Notes under the pieces: generated by a model | Database searches by the model: none | The model's input: the letters and a program-made list of their open reading frames with translations, nothing else | Told to the model about the DNA's origin: nothing | Source of the DNA: Cryptomeria japonica | Taxonomy: Eukaryota; Streptophyta; Pinopsida; Cupressales; Cupressaceae | Direction: 5' to 3' | Assembly: GCF_030272615.1 (NCBI RefSeq) | Contig: NC_081414.1 | Coordinates: 337,268,002 to 337,332,001 of the forward strand | Length of the DNA: 64,000 nucleotides | Made by a program: the position numbers and the translations under genes | In this document: positions 12,699-24,451 of the stretch, in pieces | Numbering within the stretch: position 1 is the first letter of the stretch | How the letters are laid out: every line of letters begins with the position of its first letter

Positions 12699-14210
12699 TC
12701 AGTTAAGCGAGAGCACCAAATCCTTGTTCTTTTGGATGGAAATCTTGTTGATTTCCTCAAGCTCCTCCATGATGAATCTGGAGGTACCCTTGTTGTTGCT
12801 TCTGCTCCTAGTTCTAAAAATGGGCCCAGTGGTTTTGTTGTTTCTAGCAGCCATATCATCTCCTCCAAGATCCTTCGTTGGATCACTGTGATAGGATCTA
12901 TAATCAACAACCATGGCATTAATCTTTTCTAGCCCCTCAATGTTGTTTTTCATGGCTTCTTTACTAATGCTGACCAGGTTCTTGAGATTTTTGTTAATCT
13001 CAGCCATGGATTGTTCCACCTTATCAATCCTTTGTTCATGGTTGCACTTCATTACCTCAACATTCTGGGAGAGTTTTTGAGTCATAACCATGAGTTTCTC
13101 CAGTTTGTTGGGTTCAGCGGAGGCAGTGAAAATGTCAATTATTTCCTTAACCCCCATTTTGAGGGTGTCAATTTTGTGCTCGACCCACTTCTAGCAGCTT
13201 TCCTGGCTTCTGGTGGCTTCAATGACCATATTCATCAAGCTACCAGCCTTCTGGTTTTCGCAGCTCTCTTCATTTGCTATGGTCCCCTATTTTTCCTTTT
13301 GGACATTGATAGGAATATCCAGTTTAATCCCTTGGTCTATAGTCTTTGGGTTGTGACCCTTAGCCGCCAGCTTTATCTTTTTGGTGAGGGGTTCGACCTT
13401 GGAGATCAGCTTGCTGTTGGTTTTGTATTTGCTAACTACCCATCTGGGGGGATTCTTGTTGCCAAGTGTCCCTGGAGTGACCATTATTTCCTTTTCATCT
13501 GCAGGTTTGTATTCAGGGTCATCAACAGGGACCCCACTATCATCCAGGTCCATCTCAGAGTTAGAGACATCTTGGACCTTTGTCTGGGGCATAATTTTAA
13601 GGGATTTAGTGTGTTCCATGATAAGGACAATAAGTCCCTCATGGAGAATAGGGTTGTTAGAGTCCTCTAGATTCTTTTCCAGGCTATTGTCAAGGGAGAA
13701 GGAAAGATGGTAGGGAATAGAGATAATTTTACCATGTCGAAAATGATTTAAGATAGTGAAATAGTAGGAGAAGATGCTTGCATACCTACCATCAAGGTTG
13801 ATATACTTCATTATAAACTCAGCCATATCAGCCCAAGGGGCCATGAGGTCTTTTCTATTGTAGCCTCCATCGGCCATCTTGGTGACTTTAGAGTGCTCCT
13901 TGTCTTTGTTAGAGAAACTCGACAAGTCCTCCTCCCTAGTTTTTCTAACCCTGTAAAACCTTCTACCAGTCATAGCCAGACCAGTGACCGTCGCCACCAA
14001 GGTTTCATCAATCTGATAATCAACACCATAAGCCCTGAGATTCCCTTTTTTCCATCCATTAACAAAGGCCTCTGTAATCAGAGGAGAGGGGTCATGAAGC
14101 CGGTCCAGGTAGGGGATGAGACCACTATCGATGACTTCCTGCCAAACATCTTTATTCTTTTTCCACTTCTCACAAGTAGAGGGCTCTTGTATGTTCTTAT
14201 CCGCTCCCAT
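12699..14210 (-). pseudogene. LINE ORF3: globular domain plus coiled coil, unrecognised
   Basis: A single frame of ~504 codons starting MGADKNIQEPSTCEKWKK and broken only by two TAG codons (13287-13289 and 13191-13193). Residues ~15-200 form a globular region (VWQEVIDSGLIPYLDRLHD, EAFVNGWKKGNLRAYG, VATVTGLAMTGRRFYR, ILNHFRHGK) that resembles plant transposon-associated mobile-domain proteins. A Lys-rich linker, a coiled coil (KLEKLMVMTQKL to LVSISKEAMKNN) and a tail RTRSRSNNKGTSRFIMEEL follow. Related frames sit in the same place in the other LINEs of this window. The family name is uncertain. An RNA- or chromatin-binding accessory role is only a guess. Long open frames on the opposite strand (for example 13011-13670) are shadows. 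Confidence 0.75.
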
Positions 14211-14422
14211 TATGCTCCTGGTCACCAAATAATAGGAGAAGGGGCTCACAATCGCCAACCAATCGTAGAAAATGGGCCCAACCCAGAGGATATCCAAACA
14301 GTAGCAGAAAAACCACACAATGAGATAGGAAATCCAGTCGCCGAGGAGGTTTCTAGATTTTTTATTAGGGAAAACTAGAAAGAGTCATTTCCCTATCAAC
14401 TCAAGCATGTCATGATGGGGGA

Positions 14423-17400
14423 TCATTGATTAATGCAGTAGTCATTACATGCTAGATCGCATAGATTTTTGGGGAAAGCATCCCTATTACTCCACTAGTT
14501 GGTTGGCATGCATCCCACCGCCAGATTGTCTAGTAGATCCATCGCCTTATTGCATTCCTGGTATATGTGCAAGATTTGAAATTTGTCAATTCATTAATTA
14601 TATTTCGGCAATCCTTGATCAAGCTGGCAATTGTCCAGCTAGGATCTGTGCGACCACTCAAATGGTTGACAGTGTTTAGCAAGTCGGACTCCAACCACAC
14701 TTTAGTAAACCCCTCTCTTTTAGCCATGTGTAGCCCAACGTGGGCAGCACTAGCTTCTGCATAGTGGTTAGTCTGGGTGCCCAAGAGGAGCACCTCCATG
14801 GAAAACAGTCGACTAGAGTGATTCCTAGCCACTCCCCCGCACTTGGTCGGCCCAGGATTTCCTTTAGCCGCCCCATCCACATTGATTTTGATCTAGCCCA
14901 TAAGGGGAGGATGCCATATAACATTTTGTCTGCACTGCTTGGTTTTGTGGACTGGATTGGCAATATTCTAATCAATTTGCCACCGATTGTTAGTATCCCA
15001 ATCCTCCTAGAGAGTAGGAATGGGGGAGTCATTCTTTCTGCTGGGGCAGGAATGGATAAAGTTCTCTTTGATAGCATTGTGAATTCTAGCAGCCACAACT
15101 AAAGGAGGATTTTCCAAGTCCCTGAAGACTCTATTGTTTCTTTCTTTCTAGATGCCCCAGGCAATATGAGGAAGAGATAAATTTCAGAGAATACCTAAGG
15201 CCTAATTATCATAAGGGAATTTCCATTCAAACCAATTCATTGGGTAGAAACAGGGAAGACCCAGGCAATGTTCCAAATGTTAAGGAAGCGATTCCAGATA
15301 TTTTTGGTATAGGTGCAATGCAGCAGCAGATGACCAGCATTTTACTCCACCTCTTTACATAGAAAACATCTATTAGAGAGAGGAATACCTCTTCTACACA
15401 GATTATCAATGGTAGAGATCTTGCCCTGCATAAACAAACAGAAAAATATGTTAATTTTTGGAATAAGGAGTTTGTTCCATATACCCGCCCAATAGGGGGG
15501 GGGGGAGAAGGATCTTGAGATGAACTTATAAGCATCAACAACTTTGAACTTCCCAGAAGAGGAGAAGTTCCAGAACACTTCATCCTCCGCTTGAGAGCAG
15601 AGGATGTGGATACAATTCAACCAAAGTTGCATAGGTCTCAGATCATTATCAACATAAGAGAGGTCCAACCATTCTCCATTTCTAATGTAATCAACCACCT
15701 AGGTGCCAATTTTTTTGAGGCATAATTCTTTGTAGGGGCGAGCCCAAACAGAGTCCAATAGGGGGCCATCTCTAGTCCACCAATCATCCCAAAATATGAT
15801 TCTGGTACCATTACCTAGCATCCATCTATAGCCATGCAAGATGACTTTGGAGGAGCCAAAGAAATTGCTCCAGAAATCAAAAACTATGTTGGGGAGCTCA
15901 TAAGTTTCCAGAGTGTTTTGGATATTAGGAATATGGTACTTAAGTTTGAATATATCAGTCCATTCATTATTCTCCTTAAGACATCTCCAAAGTTGCTTGG
16001 ACATCAGGGCTTTATCGAAGTCTCTCAAATTTTGGATATCCAGACCTCCCATGTGCTTGGGCAAGAAAACTTGATTCGAAGCCACAAGGCGTAATCTATT
16101 TTTGGATTCAGTTCCAGTCCATAATTTATTTTTTTGAATTCTTTCCAATTTATCTGCGATTTTGACTAGGATTTTGATTAGACTCATAGCATAGATAGGG
16201 AGGCTCTGAAGTGAGGCTTTGAGTAATTGGAGCTTACCAGCTTGGCTTAGCAAGGTGCCTTTCCATTGAGCCAATTTGTTCTAGAATTTGTCTATAAGAT
16301 TCACCCAAAAAGAGTCAGGAACTGGCCCTGGCAGAGGGGAAGGCTCAGATAGGAATCAGGAAAAGATCCAATTTTACAGCCAATAATCAAGGCAATATTG
16401 ACTTTCTTGTGCTTGGGGGTGTTAAATAAGAAGATGGAGCTTTTAGCCAGGCTAATTTTTTGCCCCGAGCCATGTTCATATAAATTCAGAGTCATTTTTA
16501 AATTCTTGGCTTTGATGATCGAACCTTCCCCCATCAAGAGAGTATCATCGACAAATTGCTGGTGAGAGCAAGTGGGGGCTTGGGGGGATGGCCGAAGGCC
16601 CATAATATTGCCATTTTTGACCTCCCTCTGAATAATTCTGCTAAGAGCTTCACTCATTAGAATGAAGGGGAAAGGAGATAGAGGATTCCCTTGCCGTATG
16701 CCCCTAGACCCAGAGAAAAAACTGGAGGCAGATCCATTAATCAACATAGAGAATTTAGGGGTGGAAATACATTGCTCAATAATCTGGATGAAGATATCTC
16801 TGAATCCAAAGGCCCTGAGGATTCTGAGGAGGAAGCACCAATTAACTCTATCAAAATCTTTCAGCGGGTCAAGTTTCAGGAGAAAACCCAATTTTTTGTT
16901 AATTGAAAGGGAGTGGATGTTCTCATGAACCACAATAGCAGAATCTAGGATTTGCATCCTAGGCACAAACCCATTTTGATTCTTAGAGATTAAAGAGGGG
17001 AAGAAAATCTTAAGCCTGAGCACAAGAATCTTGGTGAAGATTTTATAAATAGAGTTGCAAAGGCTAATAGGTTTAAAATCCTAAAAAGACCAGGCATCAG
17101 ATTTCATATGGATGAGGACCAAGAAGGTGGCGTTCAATTCCTTCAGAAGAGAGCGGGATCCAAAAAATTCTTGAGCAGCAATGACCACACTAGAGTAGAT
17201 AATTTTCAAAAAGATTTGAAAGAAAAATAGAGGGAAATCATCAGGTCCAGGGACCTTGTTACCTTCAAAAGAGAAAACACCATTGCAAACTTCTTCGGGG
17301 GAGGGGATTCTGGTAAGCTCCAAGTTCATGTCCCTAGAGATGGTGGAGGGAATTTCCTACAAGATTTCAAGTTGAGCTGAAGAATCAAGAGGATCATCCA

Positions 17401-18621
17401 CAAAGAGGAGCTTGGAGAAAAAAATGATGGCTTCCTAACAAATCTCATCTCAACCCATCTCTGCCCAATCTAAATTTTGTTTATTCTGTTGGTAGCCCTA
17501 TGCTTGAGAGTTGTCATATGGAAGAACTTAGTGTTTTTGTCACCACTTTTGAGCCTTAAGGCTCTAGATCTCTACTTCTAAAATTCTTCTTCTTTAGAGA
17601 TAATATCATGTAATTTGGTCAAAATATCAATTACTTTATTTGAGACATCAATATCAAACCCATAAGCTTGGATATGCTCTTGAACCTCTGCAAGTTCCAT
17701 CTTAAGCTTCTCTTTAGCTTTGAAGATGTTGCCAAAAGTGGATTTATTCCAGCGTTGGATATTAGACTTAACATTGGAAAGCTTCTTGGCTATATGAAAC
17801 ACAGTTGTTCCCTAGTTATCAATATTCCACCACTCCAAAATTTTATCTTGGATTTTTGGGGCCATAAGCCACATTTTCTCAAATCTAAAGGGGTGCGCCT
17901 TTCTACCAGATAATGAAGAGATCGAGAGGTAGATGGGGAAGTGATTTGATGCAACATGAGCTAAGGCATTGAGTCTGCAAGAGGCCAACCAGAGCCAGTT
18001 TGGAGAAATAAGACCCCTATCAAGCTTGACCTAAAGAAGATCCTCCCCACTACATCTATTGGACCAAGTGAATTTAGCCCCAATAAGATCAAGGTCTAAA
18101 AGGCTCAAAGAGTTGACCATGTCAGCCAAGTCTTGTCTACTATCAATAGAAATGGGTATACCACCAGATTTTTCCAAATTAGAGAGAGGGGTATTGAAAC
18201 CACCCAGAAGGATCCATTTCTCATTAGGGAAGAGAGATCTGGCAAGGCAAATGGAAGACCATAGATATTTCCTAGCTAATCTCCCATTAGGAGCATATAT
18301 GTTGGAAATGATCCAGGAGGATCCATCTTTAAGATTAAAGAATCTAGTAGCAATGGGATTGGCAGAAGAGAGGACCACCTTACCACATACCAGTCTCAAA
18401 TTCCAAAGGGTGGTGATACCTCCTAAAACACCATCAACATCCACGAAGTAAAGACCACAATATCCAAAAATTGTCAGTTTGAGTTTTTCCACTTTACTAC
18501 CAAGCATTTTCATTTCTTGGACAAGACGAATATTAGGTTTGTGATCTCTGACCAAATTAGATAGCAGATCATGCTTATGGGGGTGGTTTAATCCCCTTAT
18601 ATTCCTTGAGATGACCTTCAT
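14423..18621 (-). pseudogene. LINE ORF2: endonuclease, reverse transcriptase, RNase H
   Basis: Order on the minus strand: APE-like endonuclease (18621-18031; MKVISRNIRGLN, VQEMKM, WIISNIYAPNG, FTWSN); linker with KSGDKNTKFFHMTTLKHRA near 17550; RT (17023-16301; KLDPLKDFDRVNW, RGIRQGNPLSPF and catalytic QQFVDDTLLMG); thumb/connection (16274-15699; AGKLQLLKASLQSLPIY, GGLDIQNL); zf-RVT region (15583-15250); and RNase H (14880-14540; MDGAAKGNPGP, HYAEASAA, LESDLLNTVNH, so Asp, Glu and Asp are present). The C-terminus shifts frame near 14550 and reads HIYQECNKAMDLLDNLAV to a TGA at 14423. The endonuclease GDFN motif has become GGFN, which removes a catalytic Asp. Stops and frameshifts (for example near 16310) show the copy is dead. 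Confidence 0.9.
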
Positions 18622-18777
18622 TTAACATGAGGGGGGATCCCATCCCCATTTCTGGTAATGTTCTCTAGGCTTCGTCAGCAATGGCAACCTGACTCTATCT
18701 TTCTCTGCTAACTGCATTAGAAGGTCTCCCCACCCCCCTTGAGTTTGATCCACAGTCTGCTCTTTATCTGTTTCTAG

Positions 18778-20399
18778 TTAAGACCCCTTAGGAGACAGGG
18801 TGATTTGGCCAATAAGGGAGTTCCTTATTCTATTTTTGGGCTTGACCTCAATAAAAGGAGCGAAGTCTTCAGGACGAGGATCTTGCAAGGGGAAGGTTTG
18901 GGGATTCAACTCAAAAGATTTATCCATATCGGCAATCAACTGAATGGGAATATCTTGGGTAGATCCAGAAGAGGTTGGGGAAACCTCATCAATGCAAGGG
19001 GCATTCGCAGCAGAGGGAACCCTAGAAATCTCCACAGGGTCCGAGTTGATCGGGTCCAGGTCAACAAGGATGGTTGGCTCAAGACAAGAGTCAACCAGAA
19101 CATAACCCATAACAATCGAGGAAGGCTCTATGGCCAGGGCATCCATCTTTTCTAAGAGTGGCTCATTCTTTTTTCTCCATTCCTTCTTTGGCTTAGACGG
19201 GCACTGCCTAGCCCAGTGACCAACATTTTTGCAGTGGAAACACGCAAAGGGGATGAATTCATACTCTCTACTTTTTGCACCCATCTGTCGAGCTTGGAGA
19301 AAAGATCTACCTCGAAAGGTAGGTTTGAGGACTGTTTGACATTAACACAAAGTCTAGCATAGACCAGTCATCTTTTTGTTGCAGTCATTGGGTTGACAGA
19401 GATTAGATCCCCAAGGCAGACAACAATACCTGCAAAAATTTCTTGTCCCCAGAATTCCATGGGTAAACCTGCCACTACCTAGCCCAGTGACCAACTTTTT
19501 TGCAGTGGAAACACGCAAAGGGGATGAATTAATACTCTACTTTTTGCACCCATCTGTCGAGCTTGGAGAAAAGATCTACCTCAAAAGGTAGGTTTGAGGA
19601 CTCTTTGACATTAACACAAAGTCCTGCATAAACCAATCGTCTTTTTGTTGCAGTCATTGGATCGACAGAGATTAGATCCCCCAAGTAGGTAGCAATACCT
19701 ACAAAATTTTCTTCTCCCTAGAATTCCATGGGTAAACCTGGCAGTCTGACCCAGATAGGGGCTTCATTACATTCCCAGTCTTTGGGATTAAACCCCGATT
19801 CCCATTTTTTAAGGGCTAGCAAAGCTTTTCCTAGCATCCAAGGACCTCCCACCAAAACAGATCAAAAATCTTCTTCACAAGATAATGAAAAGGAGAAGAA
19901 GCCACAACCATAGCCACAACATCAGTTTAACCTTTACCTTTCCATTTCCTTGCCACCCAGGGACAAACAACCTCAATATTTGGGCAAGGGCCGATAAATT
20001 TTCCAACCAAGACTAGATGCATATGAGCCATATTCTGATCGACAATATTGTCTGGAATGGAGATGGAGCAAGTGCTAGAGTTCCAGTCAACCTTATGTGG
20101 TACTGGAGAAATGGCCTTGCCTTTAAGCTTTGATAAAAAAAGAGAGTCCCATTTCTTGTTGCATTCCATAGAGGGAATCTTATTATTGGGACCCTCAACC
20201 TCCCCAATTTTGTCGGAGGTGACAAAAAAACCATTGGTAGTATTGGTACCACCATCCCAAGAATCATTTGAGGCCCCATCCAAAGGATCAGGGGGGGATC
20301 CCCTGGGCTCCCAGAACCTGCGGAAAGAAAATTCAAACCTAAACTAGTTCCCGCACCAACTCCAGTTCCGACTCCCGCTCTTGCTCCTGCTCCTAACAT
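18778..20399 (-). pseudogene. LINE ORF1: DUF4283-like RNA-binding protein with zinc knuckle
   Basis: Starts MLGAGARAGVGTGVG at 20399 and shifts frame at a G/C homopolymer near 20290. It continues as WDSLFLSKLKGKAISPVPHK and HLVLVGKFIGPCPN, the DUF4283-type N-domain found in plant LINE ORF1 proteins. The zinc knuckle is CFHCKNVGHWARQC (CX2CX4HX4C) at ~19230-19190, followed by an acidic Pro-rich C-terminus. It should bind LINE RNA in the ribonucleoprotein. A 271-bp tandem duplication has copied the knuckle-encoding part, so a second, more decayed knuckle lies upstream. The next ORF begins ~160 bp further on. Confidence 0.82.
19207..19748. repeat. 271-bp tandem duplication inside LINE ORF1
   Basis: The words CCTAGCCCAGTGACCAAC and TGCACCCATCTGTCGAGC recur with a constant offset of 271 bp (units 19207-19477 and 19478-19748). 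Small differences between units show it is not recent. It duplicates the zinc-knuckle codons. Confidence 0.85.
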
Positions 20400-20418
20400 G
20401 TTAAAATTGGAATAGCCT

Positions 20419-20435
20419 ATATCAAATGAACTGTT
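20419..20435. repeat. Target-site duplication, 5' side of LINE
   Basis: ATATCAAATGAACTGTT, identical to 12517-12533. Confidence 0.93.
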
Positions 20436-21051
20436 AAACCATAGGCAAATAAATAAATAATTAAATACCAATAAAGATTAAACCACCAATATTTAAATAA
20501 ATATTAAACAATAAATACCAAATAAATATTAAAATCACACAAAATAATTAAACATAAAATATCAAATAGTTAAATGCTCAAGGCCAAAAATTACATAAAA
20601 AATGAGCATTATTAATTATAAAATAGCATATCAAGGATCATATAAATTAATCTAAACATAACTAAATAAATCAATCATCTCTAAACACACTCACAATAAT
20701 GAAAAGATCAAACTCACTAACTGACGTGGCGAATTATGCCAAGATGCTTACAACACACGATGAATACCTTAGACCTAGAGTATGTGTAGGGAACTCATGT
20801 CATCTCCGAACCACATAAGACATTGGAATTCAAGACATGCTCCGACCTGTGAAGCTAGGTGGATTCGATGTCTTCGCAAGATCCTACAACCACAAAACAA
20901 CGATACAACATATGCATGTATCTCATAATAGACAAGTGATAGAGAATCATAATGGCACATCTCGCTCACAATGAGTGATGTGACATTTTCCATCTCACAA
21001 AGGCAATCATATAATAATCAAACACATATCATAAACATCTCATCATATGTA
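20436..21051. other. AT-rich flank, no gene seen
   Basis: Continuation of the DNA interrupted by the LINE, with many AAATAAATA words, then ~350 bp of mixed sequence up to the satellite. Nothing codes convincingly. Confidence 0.5.
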
Positions 21052-23812
21052 GTCATACCCTACTGACATCATCCCTTGAGTGCCCTAAGTGCTAAAAATT
21101 GTCAAACTTTGACGGGCCCTAACTCGGAATTTATAGAACCTGGGAATGGTTTGTTTGAACCTACACAGCCATGAGAGGGGTCCCTACAAAATCCTATCAC
21201 AGTTTTTCAAGATCCCTTGCGGTTTATTAAGGCAGCATTTTTTCAGTTAGTGAAAAAATTGTTAGTCACATTCAATCAAATGTTGTCGCATGTCCAATTT
21301 TTTGTTTTGGTCGTCATGATCATGAACCGTCAGTACCAACATGTCCATTTAGGAATTATTACCCTATGCATGCTCCTATCCCCCCCCCACTCGGTCGAAT
21401 GCTCGAGGTCATACCCTACTGGTGTCATCCCTTGAGTGCCCTAAGTGCTAAAAATTGTTAAACTTTGACGGGCCCTAACTCAGAATCCATGGTACCTATA
21501 AATGATCTATTTGAACCTACAAGGCCATGAGAGGGGTCCCTAAAAAATTCTATCTCATTTTTTTTATATTTCTTATGGTTTTATTAGGGCAGCATTTTTT
21601 TAGTTGGTGAAAAAATCATCAGTCTCATTCAATCAAATGTTTTCGCATGGCCAATCTCTCATTTTGCTCGTCGTGATCACAAACTGCTAGTTCCGACATG
21701 TCCAATTAGGCATTCTTACCCTATTCATGCTCCTATTTCTCCCCCCCTCCACTCGGTCGAACGCTCGGGGTCATACCCTACTGGCGTCGTCCCTTGACCG
21801 CCCTAAGTGCTAAAAATTATCAAATTTTGATGGGCCCTAATTCAAAATTTGTGACACCTACAAATGATCTATTTGAACCTATGTGGAAAGGAGAGGGGTC
21901 CCTAAAAAAGCCTATCTCATTTTTTCAATATCCCCTACAGTTTTATTAGGGCAACATTTTTTCAGTTGGTGAAAAAATCGTCAATCTCATTCAATCAAAT
22001 GTTGTCATGTGGCCAATTTCTCATTTTTCTCTTCGTGATCATGAATCGTCATTTCTGACATGTCAATTTAGGCATTCTTACCCTATGCATGCTCCTATCC
22101 CCCCCCCCAACTCGGTCGAACACTCGGGGTCATACCCTACCGACATCGTCCCTTGAGCGCCCTAAGTGCTAAAAATTGTCAAACTTGGATGGGCCCTAAC
22201 TCAGAAGATATAGCACCTAGGAAAGGTTTGTTTGAACCTATGCAGCCATGAGAGGGGTCCCTACAAAAGCCTATCTCGGTTTTTCAAGATTCCCTGCGGT
22301 TTATTAAGGCAACATTTTTTCAGTTAGTGAAAAAATTGTTAGTCTCATTCAATCAAATGTTGTCGCATGGCCAATTTTTCATTTTGGTAGTCATGATCAC
22401 AAACCGTCAGTACCAACATGTCCATTTAGGAATTATTACCCTATGCATGCTCCTATTCCCCCCCCCCCCCCCACTCGGTCGAATGCTCGAGGTCATACCC
22501 TACTGGCGTCGTCCCTTGAGCGCCCTAAGTGCTAAAAATTATCAAACTTTGATGAGCCCTAACTCGAAATATATGGCACTTGCGAATGATCTGTTTGAAC
22601 CTACGGGGCCATGAGAGGGGTCCCTACAAAATCCTATCTCGGATTTTCAAGATTTCCTACTGTTTTATTAAGGCAACATTTTTTTAGTTGTTGAAAAAAG
22701 CATCAGACTCATTCAATCAAATGTTGTTGTGTGGCCAATTTCTCATTTTTCTCGTCGTGATCATGAACCGTTAGTTTTGACATGTCTAGTTAGGCATTCT
22801 TACCCTATGCATGCTCCTATTCCCCTGCCCCCACTCGATCGAACACTCGGGGTGATACCTTACCGACGTCATCCCTTGACCATCATAAGTGCTAAAAAAT
22901 ATTAAACTTTGATGGGCCCTAACTCAGAATCCATGGCACCTACCAATGATCTGTTTGAACCTATGGAGCCATGAGAGGGGTCCCTATAAAAGACTATCTT
23001 GGTTTTTCAATATTCCCTATGGTTGTATTAGGGAAGCAGTTTTTTAGTTGGTGAAAAAATCGTCAGTCTCATTCAATCAAATGTTGTCGCGTGGCCAATT
23101 TATCATTTTTCTCGTCGTGATCATGAACCATTGGTTCTGACATGTCTATTTAGGCATTATTACCCTATCCATGCTCCTATTTCCCCCCCCCCCCCACTCA
23201 GTCGAACACTTGGGGTCATACCCTAGCGGTGTCGTCCCTTGAGTGTCCTAAGTGCTATAAATTATCAAAGTTTGACGAGCCCTAACTCAAAATCTGTGGC
23301 ACCTACGAATGATCCATTTAAACCTATGGGGCCAAGAGAGGGGTCCCTACAAAAGCCTATCTTGGTTTATTAATATTCCCTATGGTTTTATTAGGACAAC
23401 ATTTTTTCAGCTGATGAAAAATCGTCAGTCTCATTCGATCAAATGTTGTCGTGTGACGAATTTCTCATTTTTCTCATCATGATCATGAACCATTGGTTTT
23501 GACATGTATAGTTAGGCATTCTTACCCTATGCATTCTCCTATTCCCCCCCCCCCCCCCCCCTGCACTCAGTTGAACGCTCGAGGTCATACCCTGTCGGCA
23601 TCGTCCCTTCAGCACCCTAAGTGCTAAAAATTATCAAACTTTGACAGGCCCTAACTCAGAATCTGTGGCACCTGTGAATGATCCATTTGATCCTATGGGG
23701 CCACAAGAGGGGTCCCTACAAAAGCCTATCTAGTTTTTTCAAGATTCCCTATGGTTTTATTAAGGTAGCATTTTTTCAGTAGATGAAAAAAATGTCAAAT
23801 TCTTTCAATGAA
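21052..23812. repeat. ~360-bp tandem satellite, array 1 (about 7.7 units)
   Basis: Unit starts, marked by GTCATACCCTA or a close variant, occur at 21052, 21408, 21770, 22129, 22492, 22852, 23215 and 23584, so the periods are 356-369 bp. Each unit contains GTGCTAAAAATTGTCAAACT, GAGGGGTCCCTACAAAA, TCAATCAAATGTTGTCG and CCCTATGCATGCTCCTAT. Most also carry a cytosine run of variable length just before the next unit. The last unit is partial and ends CAGTAGATGAAAAA. Unit identity is roughly 80-90% by eye. Confidence 0.93.
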
Positions 23813-24307
23813 AAAATATAGATAAACAAGCATTACACTGTAGACACATAATGATCATCAATATTTCCATGTATTATATACACAAAATTACCATTACACT
23901 TGCATGTGACATCCATGAACGAATATGCAAACATGATTTTTCATCATTATCAATACAACTACACCAATGTACTCATGTACAGATACATTGTATATCATCA
24001 ATATAACTAAACCAGTTTGCTCATGGACATTGTATATCATCATAACAAAGTTAAATCAATTCACATCCATATACAAATACAACATCCCACTTCATCTGCA
24101 TGAGACATCCTCATGTCCTAAGAGAAAAAATTACATAGAGAAATGCCTGCATATAAACGAAGACCAAAATAATCACCCTTTTTATGTGGAATGAATGTGC
24201 TACAAGAAAAAAATTATAACACTTAGTACAAATTATTTTGTCAAATTATAAATAGATCATTTGAAATATTTTGAAGACGTACAAGATTGTATAATTATGA
24301 AACTTAC

Positions 24308-24451
24308 CAGTTTCTTTGCAAAGTCTACAAGCATAACTTTGAAGAAAGACGCATGTTGATTAAAGCCCTTCTCACTACATTTCTCACTGCATTCTCTACA
24401 TGGTTGAAGACAATGGTAGATATTGTCCTTTCTGAATTGCAATACATTCAC
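24308..24451 (-). pseudogene. B3-type DNA-binding domain, partial exon (copy 1)
   Basis: The minus strand encodes CRECSEKCSEKGFNQHASFF followed by KVMLVDFAKKL, then a consensus splice donor (CTG|GTAAGT) at 24308/24307. The Cys-rich lead-in followed by FFKVMLxDFxxKL resembles the start of B3 domains of the REM type. The rest of the B3 domain was not found nearby. No ATG opens the frame, so this is an isolated exon fragment. It lies between transposase remains and the satellite. Similarity is short, so B3 is a tentative call. Confidence 0.45.

Larger units (their letters stand above)
12534..20418 (-). mobile_element. Full-length but decayed LINE with three ORFs (7.9 kb)
   Basis: Bounded by a perfect 17-bp target-site duplication, so both ends are known. 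In minus orientation: ~20 bp of 5' UTR, ORF1 (20399-18778), ORF2 (18621-14423), ORF3 (14210-12699), and a ~165-bp 3' UTR ending CCCGTTTATCTTTATCAAAAA. ORF2 carries an APE-type endonuclease, RT, a zf-RVT region and RNase H, which marks a plant RNase-H-bearing L1-type lineage. All three frames contain stops, most of them TAG, and ORF1 and ORF2 also have frameshifts. The very short 5' UTR suggests the 5' end is at or near full length. Confidence 0.88.

Noticed and set aside
13011-13670. 219-codon open frame on the plus strand
   Set aside because: Lies antisense to LINE ORF3, whose minus-strand frame has matches in three other LINE copies; the plus-strand product has no recognisable motif.
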